Position numbers and translations under genes: made by a program. Source: Lepeophtheirus salmonis (lineage: Eukaryota > Arthropoda > Copepoda > Siphonostomatoida > Caligidae). Taken from it: a DNA stretch of 64,000 nt. Positions 37,885-48,206 of the stretch are shown piece by piece (positions within the stretch are counted from its first letter, which is position 1; the number at the start of each line of letters is the position of its first letter). The notes below the pieces were generated by a model that worked only from the letters and a program-made list of their open reading frames with translations, had not been told where the DNA came from and made no database searches. The stretch spans positions 13,127,940-13,191,939 of the forward strand of contig NC_052131.2 in the NCBI RefSeq assembly GCF_016086655.4. Reading direction: 5' to 3'.

Positions 37885-38400
37885 GCGTCTCCTGGGCAAC
37901 CGTTTACGTCGTTATCAAGTCCAAAACGTTGAAAGGAAAGAAGGAATCTGTCAAAAAGGCCAAATTGGACCTTGAGGAGTGAAAAAAAATAGCCCAGGAC
38001 AATCCTCTCAAGCGATGCAAGAGATTTTGGTGTTTCACACCAAACTTTACAGAGTACTATCAAAAAGTTAGTGGCAAGGTCACTTTTGATACCAGCAATG
38101 AGAGAACCCAATCTCTTCCGTTGAAAGATACTTTTAACTTAGTCTTTTGAGTTCTTATGAACTCTTTTTTGACACTTATGGATGCCTACAGCCCTGTTGC
38201 CAAATCTCTTGATACAAATTTTGGATGCATGTCGAGGGGAAGGCCGTCATCCAAACACTGAGGCCCTGAAATCCCCTGTCAGCCATCACTGGGACGCCAA
38301 GCCAGAAGACTAAACCTGCAGTGGGTACCAGGCCTTAGGCCGCCTGGAAGTAATCATTGCCGCTAAGGGATGATACATCAATAATTATGAGAGGTCAGAC
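37885..38400 (+). pseudogene. Internally deleted Tc1-like transposase
   Basis: The plus strand first shows the second helix-turn-helix and its linker in two frames: SDARDFGVSHQTLQSTIKKL, VARSLLIPAMRERNLFRLKD (about 38012-38135). After a short scrambled stretch it resumes in the C-terminal tail: HPNTEALKSPVSHHWDAKPE (about 38250-38310), then TCSGYQALGRLEVIIAAKG to about 38368. The central catalytic part with the first two Asp residues is missing. Base composition (around 45-50 % GC by eye) stands out strongly from the AT-rich surroundings, consistent with a fairly recent insertion. Confidence 0.75.
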
Positions 38401-41235
38401 GCACATCTGTTTAAAGTATTAATCCTGTTGAAATTCTATGGTTAAATAATAAATTACTTATTATGGAAGTATAAAGTTCAAAGTATTCTAATACAATAAA
38501 AACAACAATTATAGACAAAAAAAAAGTTTGGTTTTCGACCTAATATATGTAGTAATAAAATCTGAAATATTCAAAAAATATTTATCTTCTGAAGTCAATA
38601 TTCCAAAACGAAAAATAATCGCAATCTTAATATTAATATTAATTTATCTTAATAAAAATGACAATCACAGCTATTTTGAAGTAATGAAGTATGTACCTTT
38701 TGAATTTTCTTTATATAATTTTTTTTCTTATATAACTGATAAATACATTTTATCAAACCAAATAGTCGTTTTCATACAATGCAGTCAGTTTTTATTTTGA
38801 GTAAAGTAAATTAAAGAAAGCATATTTTAACAAGCTAGAAAAAACAATTATAATCTTTGAAAAAATTACAATATTTTTTTATAATGTAGTTAAAGCTGTT
38901 ATTAACATCCATTTTTCAAAATATCAAAGGTTATTTATCCAAGTTTTGATCAATAAGACATACTTACTTATTTATTTTTATATTATCTTTTCATAAAATT
39001 TTAACAATTTTTTTTTATAATCGATAATCATGTTTTCAATATTTTAACATATCTGGGTCGGATATACATAGATTATATGGAAAATACATATCATTTGAGA
39101 TTCAAAAAACTGTTTAACAATGAACTGACAAATTATTTAAAAAAATAAGTTTTTGAAATCCTAGTAAATTAAACAAACAACAGTCTATGTATGTGTATAT
39201 CGAAAGCTCAATAACTTTCCTCAGTAGCGTAGCAAATCGTTTGTTAAAATTTAAAAAAATAAAAGCTATAATGTTTCTTCTGATAATCTTTAAAGTATAT
39301 CTTCAATTTAATTTAATTTATGGCCAGAGTTGTCACTAATATGATTTGTAGCAAGTTTAAAGTTTTTCACATTACATGGCAGTTATTTTTTTAAATCATG
39401 AGAAGTATGACAAAAGGTAAAAATGACGTCATGATATCATTAAATTAAATGTATGGGCAGGGGCAAAAAAATAAATACAGGGTAACATAGCTTTAAAAAA
39501 AAGTTATATTTTTTAGAGAAATAAAAAATGTATTATAAGCGACAACTTAAGCTAACTCCCAACGATTGTAAAATTATTTAAAATTGGCCAGGCTCACATT
39601 AATATAATATAAACGGTTATATGTATGTTTTATCCTAATAGTATTATTAATATAATACATATACACATAAAATATATAGAGATATTTTTTGCAAATAGAG
39701 CATACGTTAAGAAACAATATTTATTTAAATTTTTAAAATAGAGTAATTTCAATGATGATAAAAATCGTTATTATTTAATATACACATCAAAAGTAAAGCT
39801 TTTGCAAACAAGAAGTAATTGCAAAACAGTTATGCATTTTTTTTTTTCATTTTGTTAGAAAAAATTCAAATTAGTATAAATTATATATATATATTTAATA
39901 TAAATATATATAATGCTGTTTAACGACTTTTAAATTATTGCCAATGATACCCTTCTTCTACTCATCATTACGATAGCTTGTTTAATTACTGCATTGGTGA
40001 TATCATGGCTAGATATATTATATTTATTCAAGAAATATCTTTAGTGCTTCGATAAATAACTATTTGTTCCATACTTCGTCAAAATAAGAGCCATTTTTTG
40101 GAGAAGAATAACAGTATGAAATAAAATAAGGAATTAAAGGAAAACAATCAGGGTTTTTTGTGGATCTATTTATTTTACATTCATTTTTTTAATCCAATTT
40201 TCTCTTTCATTTCATTACTATTCCACTAATCAAAGAAATTCTAAAAAGTGTATATAGTTTGTATTGAAAAAGGAAAGGGGAAAAGAAGGGTATGCTCCAC
40301 GAGTAAAGTATTCCTTGGTTCATGAAACAAAGACGCATCAAAAGATCGTCTTTCTAAATTTGTTTTATTCCGTCTGTTGTTATTGAATAATATTTTTTTA
40401 AAAGTCATTAAAAAACTCTATGTTATCTGTATTGTTTAAAATTGTTCAGGGATGAAAAATATTATTTTTTTATCTTAAAAATTTATGCCATACCTAGTTA
40501 ATAAAAGATTTGAAAAATAGGATATTATTACATTGATCTAATCAATAATATTAAGAGTATTGAAAAAAGCAACAACACTCTGTTCAGAATAAGCTTAACA
40601 TGAATACAGTTGTGATATCTCTTTTTTTTCAGTTGACAAGATAGGACATTTTATAGTAAGACATTTAATCCAAAAAAATTGCCCAAGCATTAGTTCAAAA
40701 TTTTTTGATTATTGTTCCAAAAAAAAATCAAACCCAGATAACATTTTTTTGTTTGCATTTTTTTTTAATTGAACATCTATAACTATGGGTCGACCACCAG
40801 TGATCTACTTAAATAATAACTTGAAGATGAATGTGCATGTGTGTATGTATATTAAAAAATTTCTCCTTGGTTCTATTACGTCCATAGAAAATGTATAAAA
40901 CATATAACTAGGAACACAACTTAAATAAACATTTTTTTTCTCATAAATAACACTTAACCATAAAAATGTCTGGTTAAACCATAAAAAAAGACTGAGTGGA
41001 AAAGAAAGGATATCTAATCTCTGATTCAATATGACTTTATACCACATAGAAAAAAAGTACATATATTTTTTTTTCGAGAAAAATCCAAGAAAAAGTAGAT
41101 ATATGGTTGTAGCTACGTTAAATTACAAATCTATAGAGTAGTTCAGAATTAGAGTTCGAAAAAAATATTAAAATTATTCACTGGTTATGTTTTGTATAGG
41201 AATATGTATTTATGGTGTTTTATCAGTTTTGCTCT
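38401..41235. other. AT-rich stretch, solo element end
   Basis: No genes recognised. TA followed by CAGGGTAACATAGC at 39478 resembles the terminal sequence shared by several elements here. A TA-rich near-palindrome lies at about 39875-39915. Confidence 0.45.
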
Positions 41236-41335
41236 AGTCCGGACAGTCTTAGGACCACTTATATTTGTCTTAGGGACCGGTTTTTAAGACCAGCAGTCCT
41301 TTGAACTGCAATGTACAAAGTCAAGACTGCAGTTT
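41236..41335. repeat. GGACC/AGTCC-rich worn repeat
   Basis: Words such as AGTCCGGACAGTCTTAGGACC (interrupted), GGGACCGGTTTTTAAGACC and AGCAGTCCTTTGAACTGCA occur close together on both strands. Somewhat similar words occur near 7925, 8720, 60690-60780 and 61045. It could be the relic of one dispersed family, but no alignment could be made by eye. Confidence 0.25.
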
Positions 41336-41389
41336 TTAGTTCTAAATAAGGCCACAACACTATGAATTATTACTTTTTTAGAGTTTGAA

Positions 41390-42050
41390 TACTATATTAC
41401 AATAAAAAAAATATTTCAATCTATGTGCTTATTTTTTTTTCTTTTTGTACAACTTTGGGAAGTTGCCTCATCACTAGAGTGTTTGCTATTTTTTTCAGTC
41501 AACCCAATTCAAAATTATCATGAAACGTGTATAGGTGTTGGTAATGACCACCATAATTTTTTTGTCTGTGCATCAAAAACCATTACCGTCCATCAGGTCA
41601 AAGTTCCAGCGTTCCAAAAGTAATACAAAATGAGTTCAAACTAAAAAAAGAAAAAAATCTAATTGTAATTAAGGCATAACACAAGAACAATTTATTTTTA
41701 TAATTTGTTTGAACTTGTTAGTATTTTTTTACTTTATTTTGTAGTCGGTTTTGTAAGTAAAAACTCATGAAGTAACTATTAACGACATACAAATATAAAT
41801 AAATAATTATTGATTTTTATTTATCCAGCTATTTATATATTTAAAATTTTTCATAAACACACTATAAATGTCCATAAATATAAATAGTTTATAAATCTTT
41901 GAATAATCAGTAAATTAATTAATGAAATCAGACTTTTAAAAGTTTTGTATTCAATTTTGATCTTGAGTGATTTGTAACATTATTTTTTTTTTTTTTGTCT
42001 TTTCTCTTGATCGTATGTTTTCTGGGATTTGTTTGTTTTTGGTGTTGTTT
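41390..42050 (+). repeat. Diverged repeat, copy A of an inverted pair
   Basis: This copy aligns with the reverse complement of 42880-43470 over most of its length. Shared landmarks in order are GAGTGTTTGCTATTTTTT, CAATTCAAAATTATCATG, ACAAAATGAGTTCAAA, GTAGTCGGTTTTGTAAGTA followed by AAAACTCATGAAGTAA, AGCTATTTATATAT, and GATCTTGAGTGATTTGTAAC with TTTGTCTTTTCTCTT. Frequent mismatches and indels show old divergence. Confidence 0.8.
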
Positions 42051-42879
42051 ATTTGTTTACTTCACATAAATGAACTGACTTTAAAAAAAATATTTGAATA
42101 CAATGAAATGAAAACAAACAGGCTAAAATCTTATAAAGCATTCAAATTTCAAACTTTTCATGTAAAATGTACACTTTTAAATTTGTGGCTATCAAAGGAA
42201 ATGTACCAGACATAGATGAATATTTATATTAATGTTTGAGCAGAGATCAATAGTACTTTGTACAGATTGTACAAAAGGGGCCATGTACTATTTTTTTTTT
42301 AAACATCCTAGAACACTGCAAGATACGAGATGGATTATAACTGCGTCTACCCTTTTAAGATTATACATTGAAAAAATCCACCAGTGGAGTTTAAAAGACA
42401 TGTTTTAATGATTATAAATGTCTAAATCCCTACTTGGATTAATATAAAGATTCCCTCACATCAAACACGGATCGAATCATTTTTATTTTCAATAAATCAA
42501 GCAAACCAGCAAATCAACTATGAAGAAAGATATGTAAAAATTGGTTTTATTTCAGACAAATTTCTGCTTTGCATATCCAGAAATGTCCCTATTTGTTTGA
42601 TTCAAACTAGTTGATATCATCTTAGAAGATCGTAAAAAAGACAGAAAGGTCAAGTAAACAAAAAATTTCCTACAAAAGAATTTCTAAATAGGTGTCTAAC
42701 TAGTTACTTAGCTTGAATAATCTTGAATACAAATCCTAAAAATTACTAAACTTAGTATCTTTAATATTTTATATTAAAAAAAATCAATTATTAAAATGTG
42801 CACAAGGTGAAGATTTAGCTGTATCAAATATTCCGTGGAATTCTGAAATCGTTAAAAGATATATAGCATCACATAAAAG
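42051..42879. other. Spacer between the inverted copies
   Basis: No recognisable gene. Weak similarity between the two copies may continue a little past 42050, but the centre (about 42250-42720) is unmatched. Confidence 0.4.
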
Positions 42880-43470
42880 GAATACTCGAAAACATATGAT
42901 AAAGAGAAAAGACAAAAAAATTAATTGTTACAAATCATTCAAGATCGAAATTGAACAAAAACTGTCAAAAGTATAATTCCATTAACTACCGACTATTTAA
43001 AGATTTAAAAACTATGTATATTTATTGCTATTTGTATCTTGTTCTTGAAAAAATTTTAATATATAAATAGCTAAATAAATAGAAAATCCATTATTATTTA
43101 ATTTTATCTCTTTACCGTCAATAATTACTTCATGAGTTTTTACTTACAAAACCGACTACATAATACAGTCAATCACAAATACTAACAAATTCAAAAAAAT
43201 TATAGAATATTTTTTTTCTTTTCTTAAGCCTTAATTATAACAATATTGTTTTCTATTTTTAATTTGACTTCATTTTGTAATACTTCTGGAACACACAAAC
43301 TGACCGGATGTAGGGTAACAGTTTTTGATGGCACAGAAAAAAAAGGAGGGTACTACCAACACCTAAACACATCTCATGATCCATGATAATTTTGAATTTG
43401 GTCAACTTTAAAAAATAGCGAACACTCCACTCATCACTAACCTGCAGCTTGTACGCACAACATATAACAG
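42880..43470 (-). repeat. Diverged repeat, copy B of an inverted pair
   Basis: Reverse-oriented counterpart of 41390-42050 (see landmarks there). At its 43470 side it runs into a Tc1-like transposase tail on the same strand, so the repeat probably represents the 3' region of that element family. Confidence 0.8.
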
Positions 43471-43773
43471 AATATTTTAACAACTGGCAATCGCAACTGG
43501 CATCAGGGATCCCTTTGCTGACAGTGGAAACTGCATGGCCTCCCCTCAAACAAACTCTATATTACCGACTCAAGTGGGGTTAAGATCAGGTAAAAGGAAT
43601 GGCCAAAAGTCCTCAAAATTGTCTACACACTATTCTTGCATTTTATTTGCGGTGTGTACTCTTTCTCACGACTGTATTATTTTATCAGAGAAATCAGCGT
43701 TACAAAATCAAAATATCTACATACATGTTTAATGGCGTAATAGTTAATGGGAATCCAATTCTGGACCACCCTG
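43440..43773 (-). pseudogene. Tc1-like transposase tail, internally deleted
   Basis: On the minus strand a terminal sequence CAGGGTGGTCCAGAATTGGA starts at 43773 next to a TA. It is followed, after a non-coding leader, directly by a C-terminal transposase piece: FEDFWPFLLPDLNPT (third catalytic block) near 43620-43575, then in changing frames MQFPLSAKGSLMPVA and NILLYVVRTSCRLVMS to about 43440. The N-terminal and central regions are deleted. The sequence then passes into repeat copy B. Confidence 0.6.
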
Positions 43774-43775
43774 TA

Positions 43776-44529
43776 CATTCTAAAAGTGTATTAATATATA
43801 TTATTTCAGCTAACATAAAAATGACCAATTTTTTTTTATTCTTCCCTATTTTTATATGAGCACAAAAAGTACATAAACACATTTGATACGGAACATTTAG
43901 TTCTAAAGTTGATTATAAGAGACTTATAGTTATGTTATATGTCTACGAATACAAATATATACCTCTATTGATATCACGTGAGTTTTTTTAAGCTTATTCC
44001 CCTTAACTATCTTGTGCACTCACAGAAAAAAGTATCATTTTATATACGTTTATATCAAAATTCAATCCACTATTTGATACATTAAATATTAATTTGTTTT
44101 CTGATAAATACTTTCACCTTCAAATGACAAAAGAACATGTTAAAAAAAGTTACAATTAAAGTAAAACTAATTTACGATGGAGAGATTTTTTTAACTGACC
44201 CATTTAAATTTAAATTATTTTTCTACGACTCTTTTATTAAAATAGACACCTTACCCTAAAAAAAATTTGTACATTCATTTGAAGAAAAAAATAATAAATT
44301 TTCTTATAAAAAAGTATATTTGCTTTGTTGTTTTTTTAATGCTTCAATGAAAATGTAACTTTTAAAGTTTTTGTCGCGTTAGAGTTATGTCGAAATCTCA
44401 ACTTGGAGAAGTAGATTTCATTCTGTTCGTTACTTTATCCTAAAATTACGACATTATAAAGATACAAGCATAAGCCATTGTTAGAGAGCTTAATGTCGAT
44501 TAAATTCACAAATACTCACACAACGAATC
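43776..44529. other. AT-rich stretch, nothing clearly recognised
   Basis: The last 150 bases may be an even more diverged upstream continuation of the 18S-derived sequence that follows, but no firm match was seen. Confidence 0.4.
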
Positions 44530-44616
44530 TCTTTTTAGATGATAAATATCGGTGGCGTCAGTAACAGGTCTGTGATGCTCTTAGATGATCTTGGCTGAAC
44601 GTCACTAAAGGGATCA

Positions 44617-44652
<36 letters not shown>

Positions 44653-44930
44653 AGAGGTTTGGATTACATATCAAATCCAACACTTCCTTCATGTCATGGA
44701 TCAGCGGTGATAATTATTCCAAGCAAGCCAGGAATTCCCAGTTAGCGTACATCATACGCTTACCTTGATTAAGTCCCTGCCCTTTCTAGAAAGCGTCCAT
44801 TATCATAACTGATTGTACCAATAGCTTAGCAGAGAAATGGGGAAAAATTATTATAATAGCTCAATTACGTTTGACACCCCTTCTCCAAAAATTCTTGGAA
44901 CAGTAAACTAATCCTAGGGGAAGGATAAAT
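44530..44930 (+). pseudogene. Diverged 18S rRNA fragment (3' region)
   Basis: The plus strand follows the sense strand of nuclear small-subunit rRNA. AACAGGTCTGTGATG at 44563-44577 and CTTAGATG just after it match the conserved helix near position 1500 of 18S. GGAATTCCCAGT at 44731-44742 and TTGATTAAGTCCCTGCCCTT at 44765-44784 match the universally conserved segment ahead of the decoding region. AACTGATTG near 44808-44816 and TCCTAGGGGAAGGA near 44911 follow in the right order. The intervals have the expected length but many substitutions, and a T30 run (44619-44648) sits in a variable helix. Conserved functional bases are altered (for example after CCCTT), so this is a relic, not a working gene. 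No ITS, 5.8S or 28S follows. Confidence 0.85.
44619..44648. repeat. Homopolymer T30
   Basis: Thirty consecutive T inside the 18S-derived sequence. Confidence 0.95.
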
Positions 44931-45480
44931 ACATGAATCATTTTCGTTCATTCTCGTAGACACAATCATGAGCATGAATTAACATTGATCAAAAAGACTC
45001 GAAGTTGATAAATTCCCTTCGGTTTTGTACAGTCTATTTGTAATTCTTGTAATATTTGTAATTGTTTATTTTACATAATGAGGACTAAATATAGTCAATG
45101 CTATCCATACCAACTGATTATCTTTCAAAGTATTTGAATCACAGTCCAACTTTATCGAAGTTATCAATCATTCTTTTTATTACGAGATATCGTGTATGTT
45201 GCAAAAAAAAAAGTAGAAATTGAAAATGAGATATATTGTGCAAAATTTGTTAAACGGTTATTTTGAAGCCTCATATTTTTGAAAAAATAATTATAAAATT
45301 TTTTATCAAGAATTCACAAAGTCCCTATAATACAATTTAATTATTTATTTTAGTTTCTAAATAATTTATCATTGTATGGAGTTACATATATAGGTACATA
45401 GATTTACAAATGTTGAATTATTTAATATAGAAAATGAATAAATACGAATAAAATCATATGTAAACCCAAGTTTACCAGAA
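44931..45480. other. AT-rich stretch, nothing recognised
   Basis: No motif found; the 18S similarity fades out at its start. Confidence 0.5.
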
Positions 45481-45755
45481 ACAAGGTTTTACAATAACGC
45501 GTATGCAACTGATATTTGACTTCCACCACGCTTTCGATATTGATGTCATCGTAGATGAGTGGTTGTATGTTTGTCAAAATCAGTTTTTCCTGCCCAGCCG
45601 TCGTTACGATACATTAAATTGAAAATTCTAGCCATAGTGACGACATAGTTAATGCGTAGTTGCATGTCAAGATCTGCCTCTGTTGCCTAGCAGTCGGTAC
45701 AATACATCAGTTTGAAAAGTATACCAAGCCCGATTACATGATAATCTAACCTTGT
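45481..45755. mobile_element. MITE-like element with inverted ends
   Basis: The left end starts ACAAGGTTTTACAAT and the right end closes ATAATCTAACCTTGT, giving short imperfect terminal inverted repeats (ACAAGGTT). The 275-bp unit has no coding capacity. It contains a diverged internal direct repeat: TGCCCAGCCGTCGTTACGAT at 45591 and TGCCTAGCAGTCGGTACAAT at 45684. A second, partial copy with the same right end is at 22561-22660. No target duplication was recognised. Confidence 0.6.
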
Positions 45756-46739
45756 ATTTCTATTAATCTTTTAGTTTAAGTTAATGTAGAAACCAAATAA
45801 TGGTCATGATTGAAAAAATATCAATGTGTTTTATGTGGGAGTGGGTCCCCAGTAATGAACGTGTGTTAATATTTGAAGATAAGAACTGGAGGAGTCATAG
45901 TCATCCATTTCCTAACAAGAAAGAAATAATTAAGCAAGCAATTATCAAGTTTTGTAAGAAATGAAGGATAAATAGCTATTTAAAAATAAGAATGTTTTTT
46001 CATATTTGCTTTTGTATATGCGTTTATTTATTTTCATTATTTGTAAATAATTGTTTTTGTTCCATAGACTTGTCTTTTTTTTTTTTTTTTTTTTTCAGGA
46101 TCAAATTGATATCTGTCAATTTTCAAATCAATAATTAGCAATAACTATTTACTTTTAACAGTAATAAATATAACTCTAAAAATTACTATGATTTTTTAAA
46201 AGTATTTTCTTATTCTTATCTTTAGCAACACGCTAATATACTTAATCTTTTTTTAATTTCGACAGGTGTTTAGAAATCCAAGTTTTTTTAAAAAGTATGT
46301 CTCTTCAAAACTTTTTTTGTTCCTTTGTCAATAGATTTTTGATTTTATTGAATATTTTAGGAATTGTTAATTGTTTTGACTCATTTTAATTGAGGTATAG
46401 TAAAACAAAGTATTACGTTATAGATGGAACTTGGAATTAAAAGAAAGTAGAGAAAGATAAAAAATGAATAATACATACAAAACAAATAATGACCATAAAA
46501 CCCCTAAATAGAGTATAAACTTTGTATTTAGTTATTTATTTATTCATGGATGTTTTCATTCCATTAAAGTTAAAAATAAAATATTTTAGCTTATTTAATT
46601 GTTTTATTACAAATATACAAAAGTATATCATTCAAAGACGTCTTCATATATTAGGTGTAGTAAAAAGAGATTCGTTATATTTAATGTATTTTAAAAAAAT
46701 ACATGTGTGTTTATCTCCTTGGCAATCAAAACAGTTTCT
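45756..46739. other. AT-rich stretch with T21 run
   Basis: Contains T21 at 46075-46095. The 76-codon frame at 46522-46752 is a shadow over the edge of the mariner fragment on the opposite strand. Confidence 0.5.
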
Positions 46740-46985
46740 TAATGATGGTTGAACTCAATAATTTCCATTATTTTATCCACATTGTTGACAATTGGTATTC
46801 CAGAGCGTGGTGACATCAAAATTATCGGAACGAAATCAACCGGAGGAAAATTTCACTGATTGAATGTTAAATACCAAGAGTAATAGCACAATTCATATTT
46901 TGAGCACCTGGATTGCGTTTTTGTCTTTATCAACAGAAAAAAGGAAAAATATGGCGTATTTTCTCTATGCTGGTGTCCATATTTG
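46740..46985 (-). pseudogene. Mariner transposase N-terminal fragment
   Basis: Minus strand from an ATG near 46980: MDTSIEKIRHIFPFF, then in other frames DKDKNAIQVLK, FRYFDVTTRSGIPIVNNVDK and IMEIIEF, ending near 46740. This matches the first part of mariner transposases of the type with an ENVDKIMEIIE linker after a SGRP-like turn. The second helix-turn-helix and the catalytic core do not follow in readable form. The nearby Tc1 relic at 47328 is a different family. Confidence 0.6.
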
Positions 46986-47220
46986 ACGCGCGCTCAAACA
47001 ATACTTTGTCCAACAATCACAAAACTGTTTTAAAAGTTTTTTAATACGAAATATTACCTTTCTGATTCCGTTATAGCGACCTGATTGTACTTATAAAACG
47101 TCATTAAATTTGTCTATGGGAACAATAATAGATTTATTGACCTTTTAATGGCAAGGGGGAAACATATAATTAAAAAAACGATAAAAGTAAATTATCTTTG
47201 AGACACCAGCCTGAGAGCTA
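46986..47220. other. Short AT-rich interval between transposon relics
   Basis: Probably includes the untranslated leader of the mariner fragment. TA at 47219-47220 precedes the terminal CAGGGTTCGG of the next element. Confidence 0.4.
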
Positions 47221-48206
47221 CAGGGTTCGGAAGCACAACGTGGACTGAATGACAGATTTTAGAAAAATGTCAATAATTTTATTATTATTTTGATCAAAAC
47301 TTTGAGACACAATCTTTGTGAACATGTTCACTCAATATGGCCGCCCTCAGCAGGAGTCAAAGCCTCCACACGGCGGCAGAAAACCATGCAAGAGTTGATG
47401 ATGAAATTCTCAGACAAGTTATTCCACTCCTTCACAATGGCGGCCTTCAGGGAGTCCACGTTCGGGTGAGATGTCAAGTTAGTCTCCTTCTCCAATGTAC
47501 CCCACACAGCAAAGTCCAACGGGTTCAAATCTGGTGAAGATGATGGCCACATGTCCTTGTGTCAAAAATCAGCCTTTTTGTAGGTGCAAAATTTCTGGCA
47601 TTTGTTGCGTGAGGGTACACCATCTTGGATCCACACATCCTCTGGGTAGGTGGCCTTGAGCCATAGCAGTATGGTGAACCTCAGTATCTTGTAGTAGGCC
47701 TCGTGGCCTTTTTTATCCCCAGAACCATTGTTTTGGCCGGATATTATGTACAAACCACCCCTTTGACCTCCTCTAGTGATCCTCCGAACCAACGGTCGTT
47801 CCGACAGTTGTATACCTGGTCCAAGGTGAAAATCTTATTGTCAGTTAAACTTTTTTATGTGGATCTATTTGACTTAATCCACGAACGAACTTTCTTACAC
47901 CTCTGCAGTCTCCTTACCTTCAGAGTTTAAAGATTTTAGAAAAAAATTAAAGTAATAAGACATTGAAATAAATATTCTATGTTTGAATTCATATTTAGAA
48001 TTGAATATGACAAAAAAACGACTTTGAAAATTTTGGCTCAAAAAGGGACTAGGACGAGTATCTTTATCTTATGAACGACTAAAAATGACTTGTTGAAATT
48101 TGGCACACATAATTCACTCATAAATTTGAGTTTGTGTACTTAAAAATCATCCAAATCTGAGACGGTTGGATTACATGCTCTGGTCGATTTGACATGGAAT
48201 GCCCCA
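47221..48206 (-). mobile_element. Tc1/maT-like element, 5' part deleted
   Basis: The left edge at 47221 (CAGGGTTCGGAAG after a TA) resembles other element ends in this window. The right edge ends in GACATGGAATGCCCC at 48191-48205, a terminal-like sequence also seen at 37514. The two ends do not match each other, so two elements may be fused or one end lost. Between them is two thirds of a transposase on the minus strand. GC content is markedly higher than the surroundings. Confidence 0.55.
47328..47935 (-). pseudogene. Tc1/maT-like transposase, catalytic two thirds
   Basis: Minus strand, in order: LKVRRLQRCKKVRSWIKSN (end of linker), SLTDNKIFTLDQVYNCRNDR with the first catalytic Asp near 47850, YPEDVWIQDGVPSRNKCQKF with the second Asp near 47630, then an unbroken frame of 74 codons from 47552 beginning MWPSSSPDLNPLDFAVWGTL, holding the third acidic position, and ending RRVEALTPAEGGHIE. 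Lesions: a stop in VVCT/YPAK near 47750, at least one frameshift between the first and second Asp, and a stop just before the last open frame. The DNA-binding N-terminus is absent. All three catalytic positions are still recognisable, making this the best-kept Tc1 core in the window. Confidence 0.85.

Noticed and set aside
41423..41623. Plus-strand open frame as a protein
   Set aside because: Its counterpart in the inverted copy (43259-43549) differs in length and reading pattern; the similarity is at DNA level and better explained as a repeat.
44733..44756. Hairpin GCGTA...TACGC read as a tRNA arm
   Set aside because: No acceptor stem or proper T-arm; it falls inside the 18S-derived sequence.
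44750..44775. Resemblance to the 5' end of U1 snRNA (ATAC, CTTACCT)
   Set aside because: The match is short and fails downstream; the longer colinear match to 18S rRNA explains it.
46075..46100. T21 followed by CAG as a splice acceptor
   Set aside because: No open frame follows; a T-run before CAG is expected by chance in this AT-rich DNA.
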